Shown here one piece after another: positions 7,238 through 14,310 of a stretch of 15,430 nucleotides of DNA. The notes beneath the pieces are model-generated. The model was not told where the DNA came from, ran no database searches, and was given only the letters and a program-made list of their open reading frames with translations. The DNA lies in assembly GCA_025458365.1 (NCBI GenBank), contig JALOSP010000009.1, positions 1-15,430 of the forward strand. Direction: 5' to 3'. The DNA is from Hyphomonadaceae bacterium. Lineage in GTDB: Bacteria > Pseudomonadota > Alphaproteobacteria > Caulobacterales > Aquidulcibacteraceae. The stretch's first letter is position 1, and the number at the start of each line of letters is the position of its first letter. The position numbers were made by a program, and so were the translations under genes.

Positions 7238-7299
7238 TCAGGCCACATCCACAGCCACCTGTCTTTCGCGAGTGCGCTGCCTTCGGCTAGAGCGGGTGG

Positions 7300-8262
7300 A
7301 TGCCGATGCCCGCACCAGCCGAGATTGACCGCGCCGCCCGTCTGCTGCTGGATGGCAGGCTGGTCGGCATGCCGACCGAGACGGTTTATGGGCTTGCGGC
7401 GGATGCCACCAATCCTGCCGCTGTGGCTGCGGTTTTCGCCGCCAAAGGCAGGCCCGCGATCAATCCCCTGATCGCCCATGTGCCGGATATGGAAGCTGCC
7501 AGGAGGCTTGCGATCTTCAATCCGCAGGCAGACCGGCTGGCGGCCGCCTTCTGGCCGGGCGGGCTAACCCTCGTCCTGCCGCGCACGGTCGATTGCCCGG
7601 TCGATCTGTTGGCTTGTGCGGGGCTGACCACCATTGCCGTGCGGGTGCCCGACCATCCCGTCGCGCAAGCCTTGTTGCGGGCCACCGGCAGGCCTTTGGC
7701 CGCGCCGTCTGCCAATCGCAGCGGGCGGCCTTCGCCAACTCTGGCAGCCCATGTGCAGGCCGACCTGGGTGATGCGATCGCCATGGTGCTGGATGCGGGC
7801 CCCGCGCAGGTCGGTCTGGAAAGTACCGTGGTCAGGGTTGATGGGTCTGGCGTGATCGTGCTGCGTGACGGGGCGGTCACCCGCGATGCGCTGCGGGGGG
7901 TTGCGCGGGCGGTGACGGATGTTGGAGCGTTTGATCCCGCAGCACCGCCCTCGCCGGGCATGATCTTGCGCCATTATGCGCCGGTATCGACAATGCGGCT
8001 CGAGGCTGCCGAAGCTGCTCCCGGCGGGATCCTGCTGGGCTTTGGACCAGTATCCGGGGTCGGGCCGGACGGCGGGGCAGACCCGGCCTGGTCGCTCTCG
8101 CCGGTCGGTGATGTGGTAGAGGCGGCTTCGCGCCTGTTTGCCCTGATCCGGTCTGCCGACGCGCAACGACCCACTCAGATCGCTGTCGCCCCGGTGCCTG
8201 ATGCAGGCCTCGGCGCGGCGATCAACGACCGCCTGCGCCGGGCTGCAGCGTCTCAAGCCTGA
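7300..8262 (+). CDS. tsaC: L-threonylcarbamoyladenylate synthase (Sua5/TsaC)
   Basis: The 320-aa enzyme uses threonine, bicarbonate and ATP to make threonylcarbamoyl-AMP. This is the first step of the t6A modification at position 37 of ANN-decoding tRNAs. The YrdC domain shows MPTETVYGLAADA at 24-36, K49-G-R51-P (KGRPAINPL), SANRSG at 137-142 and LESTVV at 173-178. A linker, SPGMILRHYAP at 218-228, joins it to a C-terminal Sua5 domain of about 90 residues. The gene is therefore the long Sua5 form rather than the short TsaC/YrdC form. ATG codons at 7300 and 7306 are both possible, and GGTGG favours the second slightly. The gene is convergent with the UrcA-like gene, only 6 bases away. Confidence 0.95.
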   Translation: MPMPAPAEIDRAARLLLDGRLVGMPTETVYGLAADATNPAAVAAVFAAKGRPAINPLIAHVPDMEAARRLAIFNPQADRLAAAFWPGGLTLVLPRTVDCPVDLLACAGLTTIAVRVPDHPVAQALLRATGRPLAAPSANRSGRPSPTLAAHVQADLGDAIAMVLDAGPAQVGLESTVVRVDGSGVIVLRDGAVTRDALRGVARAVTDVGAFDPAAPPSPGMILRHYAPVSTMRLEAAEAAPGGILLGFGPVSGVGPDGGADPAWSLSPVGDVVEAASRLFALIRSADAQRPTQIAVAPVPDAGLGAAINDRLRRAAASQA

Positions 8263-8268
8263 TCGCTG

Positions 8269-8592
8269 TCAATTGCCCAGTGCGGCCTGACGCACCGGTT
8301 GAGGCTGGGCTTCGGTTGGTTGCGTTCCATTCACATGGGCCAGCAAGGCGTCGTTGCCGCTCTCTTCTGCGACTGCCTGGACAACCGCTGTGACGCAGGC
8401 ATCCACGTCTTCGATCTCGCCAGCGGCGCGGGCGTCCACGCATATGGCGCGGGCAGCCTCAGACACCTCTGCTACCAGCGTTGCAGCATCGGCAGGTGCG
8501 CGAACTTCGATGGTGACATCCGCCATGGCCGGACCTGCCGCGACCACGGCGGCGGCGACAAGGGCGGTGCGAAACAAGGATGTGCGGATCAT
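8269..8592 (-). CDS. Small secreted UrcA-like protein
   Basis: The 107-aa protein has a Sec signal peptide (MIRTSLFRTALVAAAVVAAG) with cleavage after AMA at residue 24. The mature part, about 83 residues, carries SEAARAICVDARAAGEIEDVDACVTAVVQAVAEE. Its two cysteines, C51 and C66, are likely to form a disulfide between two helices. That helix-Cys...Cys-helix layout resembles UrcA family proteins of sphingomonads and caulobacters, whose function is unknown. The match is by pattern only, so the family name is tentative. AGGGAG lies about 9 bases before the ATG. The tail overlaps no gene but ends 6 bases from tsaC. The leader to its left on the minus strand is rich in inverted repeats. Confidence 0.72.
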   Translation of the reverse strand: MIRTSLFRTALVAAAVVAAGPAMADVTIEVRAPADAATLVAEVSEAARAICVDARAAGEIEDVDACVTAVVQAVAEESGNDALLAHVNGTQPTEAQPQPVRQAALGN

Positions 8593-8810
8593 TGGTGGAA
8601 CTCCCTGGCAGGTCGCGGTAGTGCGACAGATTTATGACAATGCTTTTACAGCATTTTTTCGGAAATGCAACACAGATATGACGGATTGGCTGCAAAAGTG
8701 TCGTGAACACGTGACGAAACTGTCGTTTCACTGTCACATTCAGGGATCCGAAGGGGCTCCTTCCCAGTATTGCTGGGGTGCAGTGCGGTCCGAATGCATG
8801 CTTCCCGGTT
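8593..8810. other. Hairpin-rich intergenic region
   Basis: This 218-base gap between the UrcA-like start and the DUF1489 stop contains five inverted repeats. AATGCT/AGCATT at 8639-8655 is followed by TTTT on the plus strand. GCATTT/AAATGC at 8651-8668 overlaps the first. GTGACGAAAC/GTTTC(act)GTCAC lies at 8711-8737. GAAGG/CCTTC lies at 8750-8763 and CCCAG/CTGGG at 8763-8777. The last two sit downstream of DUF1489 on the minus strand and may end its transcript, although no U-tract follows. The remainder should hold the UrcA-like promoter. No ORF here looks real. Confidence 0.45.
8639..8660 (+). terminator. Possible Rho-independent terminator facing plus-strand readthrough from tsaC
   Basis: AATGCT, loop TTTAC, AGCATT gives a 6-bp stem whose right arm ends in a run of six T (8654-8659). 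On the plus strand this has the form of an intrinsic terminator with an AT-rich, weak stem. It could stop transcription that passes tsaC and crosses the UrcA-like gene in antisense. On the minus strand the same bases lie in the UrcA-like leader or promoter. Confidence 0.3.
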
Positions 8811-9257
8811 CTACCAGGCGCCCAATTCACGCAATTGTTCGCGCAGACCATCAGGCAAGTCGGCGCCCCCGGTGGCTGTCGAGACATCGGGCGGCGCGTC
8901 TGTCGGGGTGAGGTAACGCCAGCCTTGAAACGGCTTGTGCCGCCTCGGCATGACCGGCACATAGTCCCGGCCGAGCACGATTTCGCACCGGCTGCTGCCG
9001 CCCTCGGAGGTGATCGTCCACAGATCCTCGATCGGTTGGCGTACCGTGATCATGCCCTTGATCACCCAATACAGACTGCCGACTCCGACGATTTCGGTTT
9101 TCCGCTTTGGCGTGCTGCGGGTATCGCAAACCGGACGCGGGTCCAGCCCCGCCCGCCGACGCTGGTCGGTCTGCCAGACATGCCAGTCGATCAGATCTTG
9201 CAGGCTGTCAGCCCCAACGCACAATTTGATGATATGCACAGTCATGCGCCCTGACAT
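8811..9257 (-). CDS. DUF1489 family protein
   Basis: The 148-aa protein begins MSGRMTVHIIKLCVGADSLQ. The MTVHIIKLCVGADS...DL..W segment at its front is typical of DUF1489, a cytoplasmic family found almost only in alphaproteobacteria and of unknown function. Further conserved-looking stretches are TRSTPKRKTEI, GSLYWVIKG and a C-terminal FQGWRYLTPTDAPPD. No signal peptide or membrane segment is seen. ATG at 9257 is preferred because AAGGGG lies about 8 bases upstream; an ATG four codons later (9245) is the alternative. The frame extends to 9494, but that part overlaps the divergent TlpA-like gene. The two genes share an intergenic region of only about 40-60 bases. Confidence 0.88.
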   Translation of the reverse strand: MSGRMTVHIIKLCVGADSLQDLIDWHVWQTDQRRRAGLDPRPVCDTRSTPKRKTEIVGVGSLYWVIKGMITVRQPIEDLWTITSEGGSSRCEIVLGRDYVPVMPRRHKPFQGWRYLTPTDAPPDVSTATGGADLPDGLREQLRELGAW

Positions 9258-9295
9258 AGGCCGCCCCTTATCGGCTGAGAAGGGCTTGCCAGTGC

Positions 9296-9916
9296 GTGTC
9301 GAACCGGCAGAGTGAAGCGATGGACCGGAGGCCACCAGATCATCCTGACTGTCCCGCCACACGCAGGGCCTTTGCTGCTGGCGGAATGGCGTGTCTTGCC
9401 CCAATGGTCGCAGCTGTTGGGCCTGTTGCTGCGCAGGGCCCGCCTCGTCGTTACAGCCGGGTCGGGCAGGCGGCGCCGACCATGCGCTCACCACTGCTGG
9501 ATGGTGGCGTGCAATCTGTGTCGCAATTCACCGGGCGTACGTTGATTTTCCATGTTTGGGGCCTGTGGTGTGGCGACAGTCTTGCCGACATTGATGATGT
9601 GGCCCGGTTGCACCGGCGGCTTGCCCGGTCACGCAACCTTGCAATTGCCGGTCTGCATGTCCGGGCGGCTTACGGGCGCTGGGGCAGCCTTCAGGCGTTT
9701 TTTGCCGAAAAGCGCTACCGGTTTCCGGTAGCTCTCGACCCCGACAGCACGGTCTATCGCGACTGGGGGCTGCGCTGGACACCCAGCTATGTGATCATCG
9801 ACCCGGCGGGCGTCATCCGCGACTATGCCAGCGGCCTGCGTGGCGAGGGCGGGATTGGCATGCGCGGACTTGTGGACCGGGCCAATGCTGTCCACCGGGT
9901 ATCGCTTGGCCGCTGA
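9296..9916 (+). CDS. Exported TlpA-like thioredoxin-fold protein with CGDS active site
   Basis: The protein is 206 aa from GTG 9296 or 198 aa from ATG 9320; neither has a strong ribosome binding site. Numbering below is from the ATG. TRRAFAAGG at 14-22 followed by a hydrophobic stretch and VAA|Q near residue 38 looks like a twin-arginine or Sec export signal. The thioredoxin-like domain follows: LIFHVWGLWCGDSLADIDDVARL at 75-97, an FPVALDPDSTVYRDWGL segment, and W153-T-P155-SYVIIDPAG with the cis-proline at P155. TlpA/ResA proteins normally carry WCxxC. Here the motif is W83-C84-G-D-S87, so the second cysteine is serine. It therefore cannot form the usual active-site disulfide and might act as a monothiol, peroxidase-like or binding protein. 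It converges on the Rieske gene, 4 bases away. Confidence 0.82.
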   Translation: MSNRQSEAMDRRPPDHPDCPATRRAFAAGGMACLAPMVAAVGPVAAQGPPRRYSRVGQAAPTMRSPLLDGGVQSVSQFTGRTLIFHVWGLWCGDSLADIDDVARLHRRLARSRNLAIAGLHVRAAYGRWGSLQAFFAEKRYRFPVALDPDSTVYRDWGLRWTPSYVIIDPAGVIRDYASGLRGEGGIGMRGLVDRANAVHRVSLGR

Positions 9917-9920
9917 AGGC

Positions 9921-10277
9921 TCACGGGGGGACACCATCTGGCACGGGTCCGATCACCAGCCATTCGCCATCTTCTCCTACCGGCACATTGGTCAAGGGCC
10001 TGCCATTGCCTGGCCCGCCAAGACACTGTCCGGTCAGCGGGTCAAACACAGCAAAATGTGCCGCACACATCAGGGCGCCCGTATCGTCAAACAGTACCTG
10101 ACCATCAAACCGGTCGAGCGGCCATCGGGCGTGGGTGCAGCGGTTGACGAAGGCAGCCCATGCCCAGCTTCCACCAGCTTGGCTCGCCACCACCAGCACG
10201 GATACCGCGCCACCAGCAGCAGTGGCGAGCGACACCGTGCGACCGCGCACTGCCGCGCTGAAGCCTGCCTTCTCCAG
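9921..10277 (-). CDS. Stand-alone Rieske [2Fe-2S] domain protein (start uncertain)
   Basis: The conserved part is about 118 aa. It shows the two Rieske cluster motifs: NRCTH (C47 and H49, counted from the CTG at 10277) and LMCAAHFAVFDPLTGQCLGG (C71 and H74). These two Cys and two His bind a [2Fe-2S] cluster. The downstream GxG-rich loop and a final EWLVIGP strand fit small Rieske ferredoxin-like proteins. The start is unresolved. No ATG or GTG lies between the divergent desaturase start (10344) and the domain. The choices are a CTG at 10277, a TTG at 10385 with GGAGGG before it but inside the desaturase gene, or ATG 10463 deeper inside it. I report the conserved portion only. Its likely role is electron transfer, possibly to the adjacent di-iron enzyme. 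Confidence 0.72.
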   Translation of the reverse strand: MEKAGFSAAVRGRTVSLATAAGGAVSVLVVASQAGGSWAWAAFVNRCTHARWPLDRFDGQVLFDDTGALMCAAHFAVFDPLTGQCLGGPGNGRPLTNVPVGEDGEWLVIGPVPDGVPP

Positions 10278-10343
10278 CCGGGCTAACCGGGGATTAAGTG
10301 AGGCGGGTGCAGAAGGAAGGCCATCGTTCGATGGAGGACCGCC

Positions 10344-11207
10344 ATGGGCGCCGCCGAAACCGGCCTGATCGACAGGCTCTTGCAACTTCCCACCCTCCAG
10401 GCCGGGGGCTGGCTGCTGCTCTGTGCAGCGCTGTTTTCGGCGCTCCAGATGCTCACCCCCCATGATCGAGACCAGCCACTTGTGCGCAAGGATGCCTGGC
10501 TGGACGCCTTCTACTGGCTGATCGGGCCTGCCGTCTATGCCGGGATCAGTACCACCATCGTGATCGCCGGGTTCTGGCTGATTTTTGGCGGTGATGTGGA
10601 GGCGATCAGGCACTATGCGGTGAATGGAGCCGACTGGGCCGCAGATGTGCCGCTCTGGCTGCAGGTCATCCTCGTGCTAGTCATCAGCGACCTCTACATG
10701 TACTGGTGCCACCGTATGTTTCATGGCCGGACGCTGTGGCGGTTCCATGCCGTCCATCACTCGGCGGAGAATATGGACTGGCTGCACGCGGTGCGGTTCC
10801 ATCCGGTCAACTACATTCCCCATGCCATGCTGTCGTCGGCCCTCATCCTGTGGATGGGCTTTGCTCCCGCGGCCCTCATGGTGCTGGTGCCGTTCAACTA
10901 TCTCTATTCCTCGATGGTCCACGCCAATCTGAACTGGACGTTCGGGCCATTGCGCTATGTCTTCGCCAGCCCGGTGTTCCATCGCTGGCACCATACAGGC
11001 CCCGATGAAGGCGGCTCCAGCAATTTTGCGCCGACATTTCCGGTTCTCGACCTGATGTTTGGCACGTTCCATATGCCGCAAGACCAGAAGCCGGGCAAAA
11101 CCGGACTGGTTGAACAGGACATGCCAGCCACGCTGAGCGGCCATTTGCTGTATCCGTTCCGCAAGAGACTGCCGGGGGGCTCCGTTGCGGCAGTCGAGCA
11201 GAGCTGA
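10344..11207 (+). CDS. Sterol desaturase / fatty acid hydroxylase family membrane di-iron protein
   Basis: The 287-aa membrane protein has hydrophobic segments near 20-38, 55-82, 105-121 and 158-190. It carries the histidine clusters of the sterol desaturase superfamily: H123RMFH127, H135AVHH139, H193ANLNW and H213RWHH217. These bind two irons and catalyse O2-dependent hydroxylation or desaturation of lipids such as sterols, carotenoids or fatty acids; the exact substrate cannot be told. Length is normal for the bacterial family. ATG at 10344 is supported by GGAGG about 6 bases upstream. A stand-alone Rieske gene is divergent from it, and such enzymes need an external electron donor, so a functional link is plausible. 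Downstream is a 270-base gap before the TonB receptor. Confidence 0.9.
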   Translation: MGAAETGLIDRLLQLPTLQAGGWLLLCAALFSALQMLTPHDRDQPLVRKDAWLDAFYWLIGPAVYAGISTTIVIAGFWLIFGGDVEAIRHYAVNGADWAADVPLWLQVILVLVISDLYMYWCHRMFHGRTLWRFHAVHHSAENMDWLHAVRFHPVNYIPHAMLSSALILWMGFAPAALMVLVPFNYLYSSMVHANLNWTFGPLRYVFASPVFHRWHHTGPDEGGSSNFAPTFPVLDLMFGTFHMPQDQKPGKTGLVEQDMPATLSGHLLYPFRKRLPGGSVAAVEQS

Positions 11208-11477
11208 TCGGGATGCGCTGACAGTTTGGCGTGGTCGAACTGCAACATGATATGCCATTCAACAGTGATCCGGGCGGAATACTGCTAGGTCAGTGGGTGA
11301 AGTCCAGTTGCGACGGTATCGGGCGCAGCCGGGTGTGGCTAACTGTCGGTGAGCTGCAGTCCACCCAGCCCTTCGCGGATTGCAGCGCAACAAGAAAGAC
11401 AAGCCTGTCGTCAGGGGCGTGGTGCCCGAAGCACCGGGTCCTTGCGTGCCAAGGAACGTCATGAGGAGATTGTCACC
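11208..11477 (+). promoter_or_regulatory. Leader/intergenic region before the TonB-dependent receptor
   Basis: This 270-base gap contains no supportable gene. Near its end are two short adjacent hairpins: GGTGC-CCGAA-GCACC (11421-11435) and CCTTG-CGTGC-CAAGG (11440-11454). AGGAGA follows about 9 bases before the ATG at 11478. The hairpins could shape the receptor's 5' leader. I do not recognise a cobalamin, TPP or other known riboswitch core, and I see no clear -35/-10 pair. The small ORF at 11231-11464 has no recognisable content. Confidence 0.4.
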
Positions 11478-14204
11478 ATGTACGCCAAACGAACCTTCCA
11501 TGCCGCAGCATCGCTTGCAGCAATTGCAACCGTTGCCTTCGGTGCCTGCCCCGTGCTTGCGCAGCCAGCAACGACCACGGCGGACGGTGCGGACGCTGGC
11601 GAAGTCGTGGTTGTCACCGGTTCGCGCATCCGCCGTCCCGATCTGACCGGCACCAGCCCGGTCTCTGTCACGGATGGCGCGCAGATTGCGCTCGATCGGG
11701 CCGTGACGGTGGAAGATTTCGCGACCAAGCTGCCCCAACTGGCCGGTGGTGTTCGCTCCACCTCGGTGGGCAGCGATGCCTATGGCGCCCAGACGCTTGA
11801 TCTGCGCAACTTCGGCCAGAACCGAACACTCGTGCTGATCAATGGCACACGCGCCACCCCCTTTAGCTTCCGCAATGCGGTGGACGTTAACGCAATCCCG
11901 GCCGCGCTGCTCAAGCGCGTGGATGTTCTCACAGGCGGTGCAGCTGCCGTTTATGGTGCCGATGCAGTGGCCGGGGTGGTGAACTTCATCATCGATGATC
12001 GGTATGAGGGCCTCGGCATCAATGCCAGCTATGAGGCAGGTCGCGATGGCGGGGATGCCTGGGGCGTCAATGCAGCCTATGGCCTCGACCTCGGTGGGCG
12101 TGGCAATTTGGTCGGCTATGCCGAATACTCCCGTCGAAACGAGTTGCTGGCAGGTGACCGTGACTGGGCCATGCTCAATTCTGTTCCGATCGCCGGTGCG
12201 GGTGGAAATTATACCGATACCGCATCTGGCCGGACCTTTTCGTTCGACAGCGCGGGCAATTTCACCACCACCCCTCAGACCACTGACTATACTGGGCAGT
12301 ATTTCCTGATCCAGCCGATGGAGCGGATCAATGCATCGGTCTTTGGCCGCTATGAATTGTTTGGCTCGGTCGAACTGTATGGCCGGGCGATGCTGTCGAA
12401 TGTTGTCTCAACGGGCGCGCCTCGCAATGGTCAGGCGCCGGTCGTGATCAACGAGACCGTGCAGATCGCCGAAAACAATCCGGGCTTGACCGCCGACGCC
12501 CGCAGCCGTTTGACGTTTGTCAATGGTGTCGCAACCGTGGGCGTGGTGCGCTCGTTGGGCGAGCTTGGTGTCAAGCAGGCCGAGACTGACCGGACGACCA
12601 CGCAATTCCAACTGGGCCTCCGGGGTGACCTGTTCGGTGACTTCGGTTGGGATGCCTATGTCCAGTCCGGAACCGTCGATGAAGCCACCACGGTGCGTGG
12701 CGACGGCATCCGCAACGCCAATGGCGCGAGCCGCTTTGCAGCGATTGCGCGGACTGGCGATATCTTCGGGCCTGGTTTGGCGGCCATTGCGGAGCTTGGC
12801 AGCCCGGTCGAGCGCGACATCCGAGAGCGGACGATCAATGTGGCCGCCATCAATATCACGGGCACGAGCGAAGGTTTGTTTTCACTGCCTGCCGGGCCAG
12901 TGGGGCTGGCCATTGGCGCGGAGTATCGCGAGGACGAGGGTGTGATCGACCACAGTCCCGAGCAGAAAGCGGGCACCACCTTCGGCCTGGGTGCCGAAAC
13001 GGCCTTTCGCGGAAGCTATGATGCGACCGAATTCTACGGAGAGCTGCTGGTTCCGCTGCTAGCCGACCTGCCGTTCATCGAGGCACTGTCGGTCGAAGGG
13101 GCCTACCGTCGTTCCGACTATTCCAACTTCGGGTCATTCGACACCGACAAGCTGGGGGTCAGCTGGACAGTGGGCGGAGGCGTGCGTCTGCGTGGCACCC
13201 AGCAAAGCGTGCTGCGGGCGCCGAACATGGGGGAATTCGCCGGAGCCATCTCGTCGATCCCGTTCGCCAATCTGGTCAATGTCGCCCGCCTGCGGCCGCG
13301 TTATCCGGGTGATCCGTGCGCCCTGGGAACCGGCAATGTGGCCCAATGTACCGCGCAGGGATACAAGGGACCTTATGATTCCTTCAATCCGGTCAATCTC
13401 ACCGGCCAGTATTTCTTTGGTGGCAACCCGGCCATCAAGCCTGAAAGCGGCGACACGCTGACGATTGGTGTGGTGCTCACACCGTCCGCCTTGCCAGGCT
13501 TTACCGCAACCATCGACTATTACGACATGGAATTGCGGGATGCTGTCGGGCAGGTCCAGCCAGTCGATGCGTTGACGAGTTGCTATATCCTCGATCCGCG
13601 GCCGGACAATCCGCTGTGCGCTGCAGTGAGCCGCGATCCGGTCACCGGGTTCATCAAGGACGGTTTCGTCAATGACCGGAACCTCGCCACAATCTCCCAA
13701 CAGGGCTTTGATGTCAGTGCCCAGTATAACCACCGGATCGAGGCTGCAGGTCCATTCGACAGGGTTTCGGTGGCCTATCAGGCGAATATCGTTCAGGATT
13801 ATACGATCCAGCGCAATGCGGTCCTGACACCGATTGATTGTGCCGGCACCTATGCCACCAATTGCTCGTCGGACCTCGTGTCTCTTGTGCAGGCTGACTA
13901 CAAACACCGGATGACCTTCACCGCCTCGGGCGATGTCTGGACGGCGCAGATGGGCTGGCAGATGATTGGCGACGTGCGCAACAGCACGGTTGGCGCCACC
14001 AACTCGATTCCAGCATTCAATTACATCGACCTGAACGCCAGCTATCGCTACTCCGAGCAGCTGACAGTGAACTTCGGCGTGGCCAATCTGACCGACAAGC
14101 AGCCGCCGTTGCCGACAAACCCGGCCTTGTTCAACACGCTGCCGGATACTTACGACGTGCAGGGCAGGACGTTCGGGATCTCGGTCTTGTATCGCCAGCG
14201 CTAA
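11478..14204 (+). CDS. TonB-dependent outer membrane receptor
   Basis: The 908-aa protein has a signal peptide (MYAKRTFHAAASLAAIATVA, cleavage near VLA|Q at 28). A TonB box, EVVVVTGSRI, is at 42-51. A plug domain at about 55-175 contains LDLRNFGQNRTLVLINGTR and IPAALLKRVDVLTGGAAAVYGADAVAGVVNFII. A beta-barrel of about 700 residues completes it, and the length is typical. It should import a ligand using energy from TonB-ExbBD. The ligand is unknown; the subtype is the GSRI group abundant in sphingomonads, which are often linked to peptides, sugars or plant compounds rather than iron. Three close cysteine pairs (C614/C624, C702/C714, C788/C796) suggest disulfide-braced surface loops. The C-terminus is LYRQR, without the usual terminal aromatic. 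ATG 11478 has AGGAGA upstream; an earlier ATG at 11349 would add a non-signal extension. Confidence 0.94.
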   Translation: MYAKRTFHAAASLAAIATVAFGACPVLAQPATTTADGADAGEVVVVTGSRIRRPDLTGTSPVSVTDGAQIALDRAVTVEDFATKLPQLAGGVRSTSVGSDAYGAQTLDLRNFGQNRTLVLINGTRATPFSFRNAVDVNAIPAALLKRVDVLTGGAAAVYGADAVAGVVNFIIDDRYEGLGINASYEAGRDGGDAWGVNAAYGLDLGGRGNLVGYAEYSRRNELLAGDRDWAMLNSVPIAGAGGNYTDTASGRTFSFDSAGNFTTTPQTTDYTGQYFLIQPMERINASVFGRYELFGSVELYGRAMLSNVVSTGAPRNGQAPVVINETVQIAENNPGLTADARSRLTFVNGVATVGVVRSLGELGVKQAETDRTTTQFQLGLRGDLFGDFGWDAYVQSGTVDEATTVRGDGIRNANGASRFAAIARTGDIFGPGLAAIAELGSPVERDIRERTINVAAINITGTSEGLFSLPAGPVGLAIGAEYREDEGVIDHSPEQKAGTTFGLGAETAFRGSYDATEFYGELLVPLLADLPFIEALSVEGAYRRSDYSNFGSFDTDKLGVSWTVGGGVRLRGTQQSVLRAPNMGEFAGAISSIPFANLVNVARLRPRYPGDPCALGTGNVAQCTAQGYKGPYDSFNPVNLTGQYFFGGNPAIKPESGDTLTIGVVLTPSALPGFTATIDYYDMELRDAVGQVQPVDALTSCYILDPRPDNPLCAAVSRDPVTGFIKDGFVNDRNLATISQQGFDVSAQYNHRIEAAGPFDRVSVAYQANIVQDYTIQRNAVLTPIDCAGTYATNCSSDLVSLVQADYKHRMTFTASGDVWTAQMGWQMIGDVRNSTVGATNSIPAFNYIDLNASYRYSEQLTVNFGVANLTDKQPPLPTNPALFNTLPDTYDVQGRTFGISVLYRQR

Positions 14205-14222
14205 AGGATCGATCCAGCGCAC

Positions 14223-14264
14223 GCGTGTGTCGCCACGGCTGATTTCAGCAATGGCGATACACGC
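14223..14264. terminator. 13-bp inverted repeat after the TonB receptor
   Basis: GCGTGTGTCGCCA (14223-14235) and TGGCGATACACGC (14252-14264) pair over 13 positions with one G-U wobble. The 16-base loop can itself fold (GCTGA...TCAGC). It starts 18 bases after the receptor stop and ends 46 bases before the next gene. No T-run follows on either strand, so if it ends transcription it is not a textbook Rho-independent terminator. It could instead protect the 3' end of the receptor mRNA. Confidence 0.45.
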
Positions 14265-14310
14265 TGACTCTGGTGTGGCGGTCGCGTAAGCCTTGGGGTA
14301 ACACGCAGGC

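Noticed and set aside
11208..11477. Cobalamin or other known riboswitch before the TonB receptor
   Set aside because: No B12-box-like GCCACTG or other conserved riboswitch core is seen; only two short hairpins are present.
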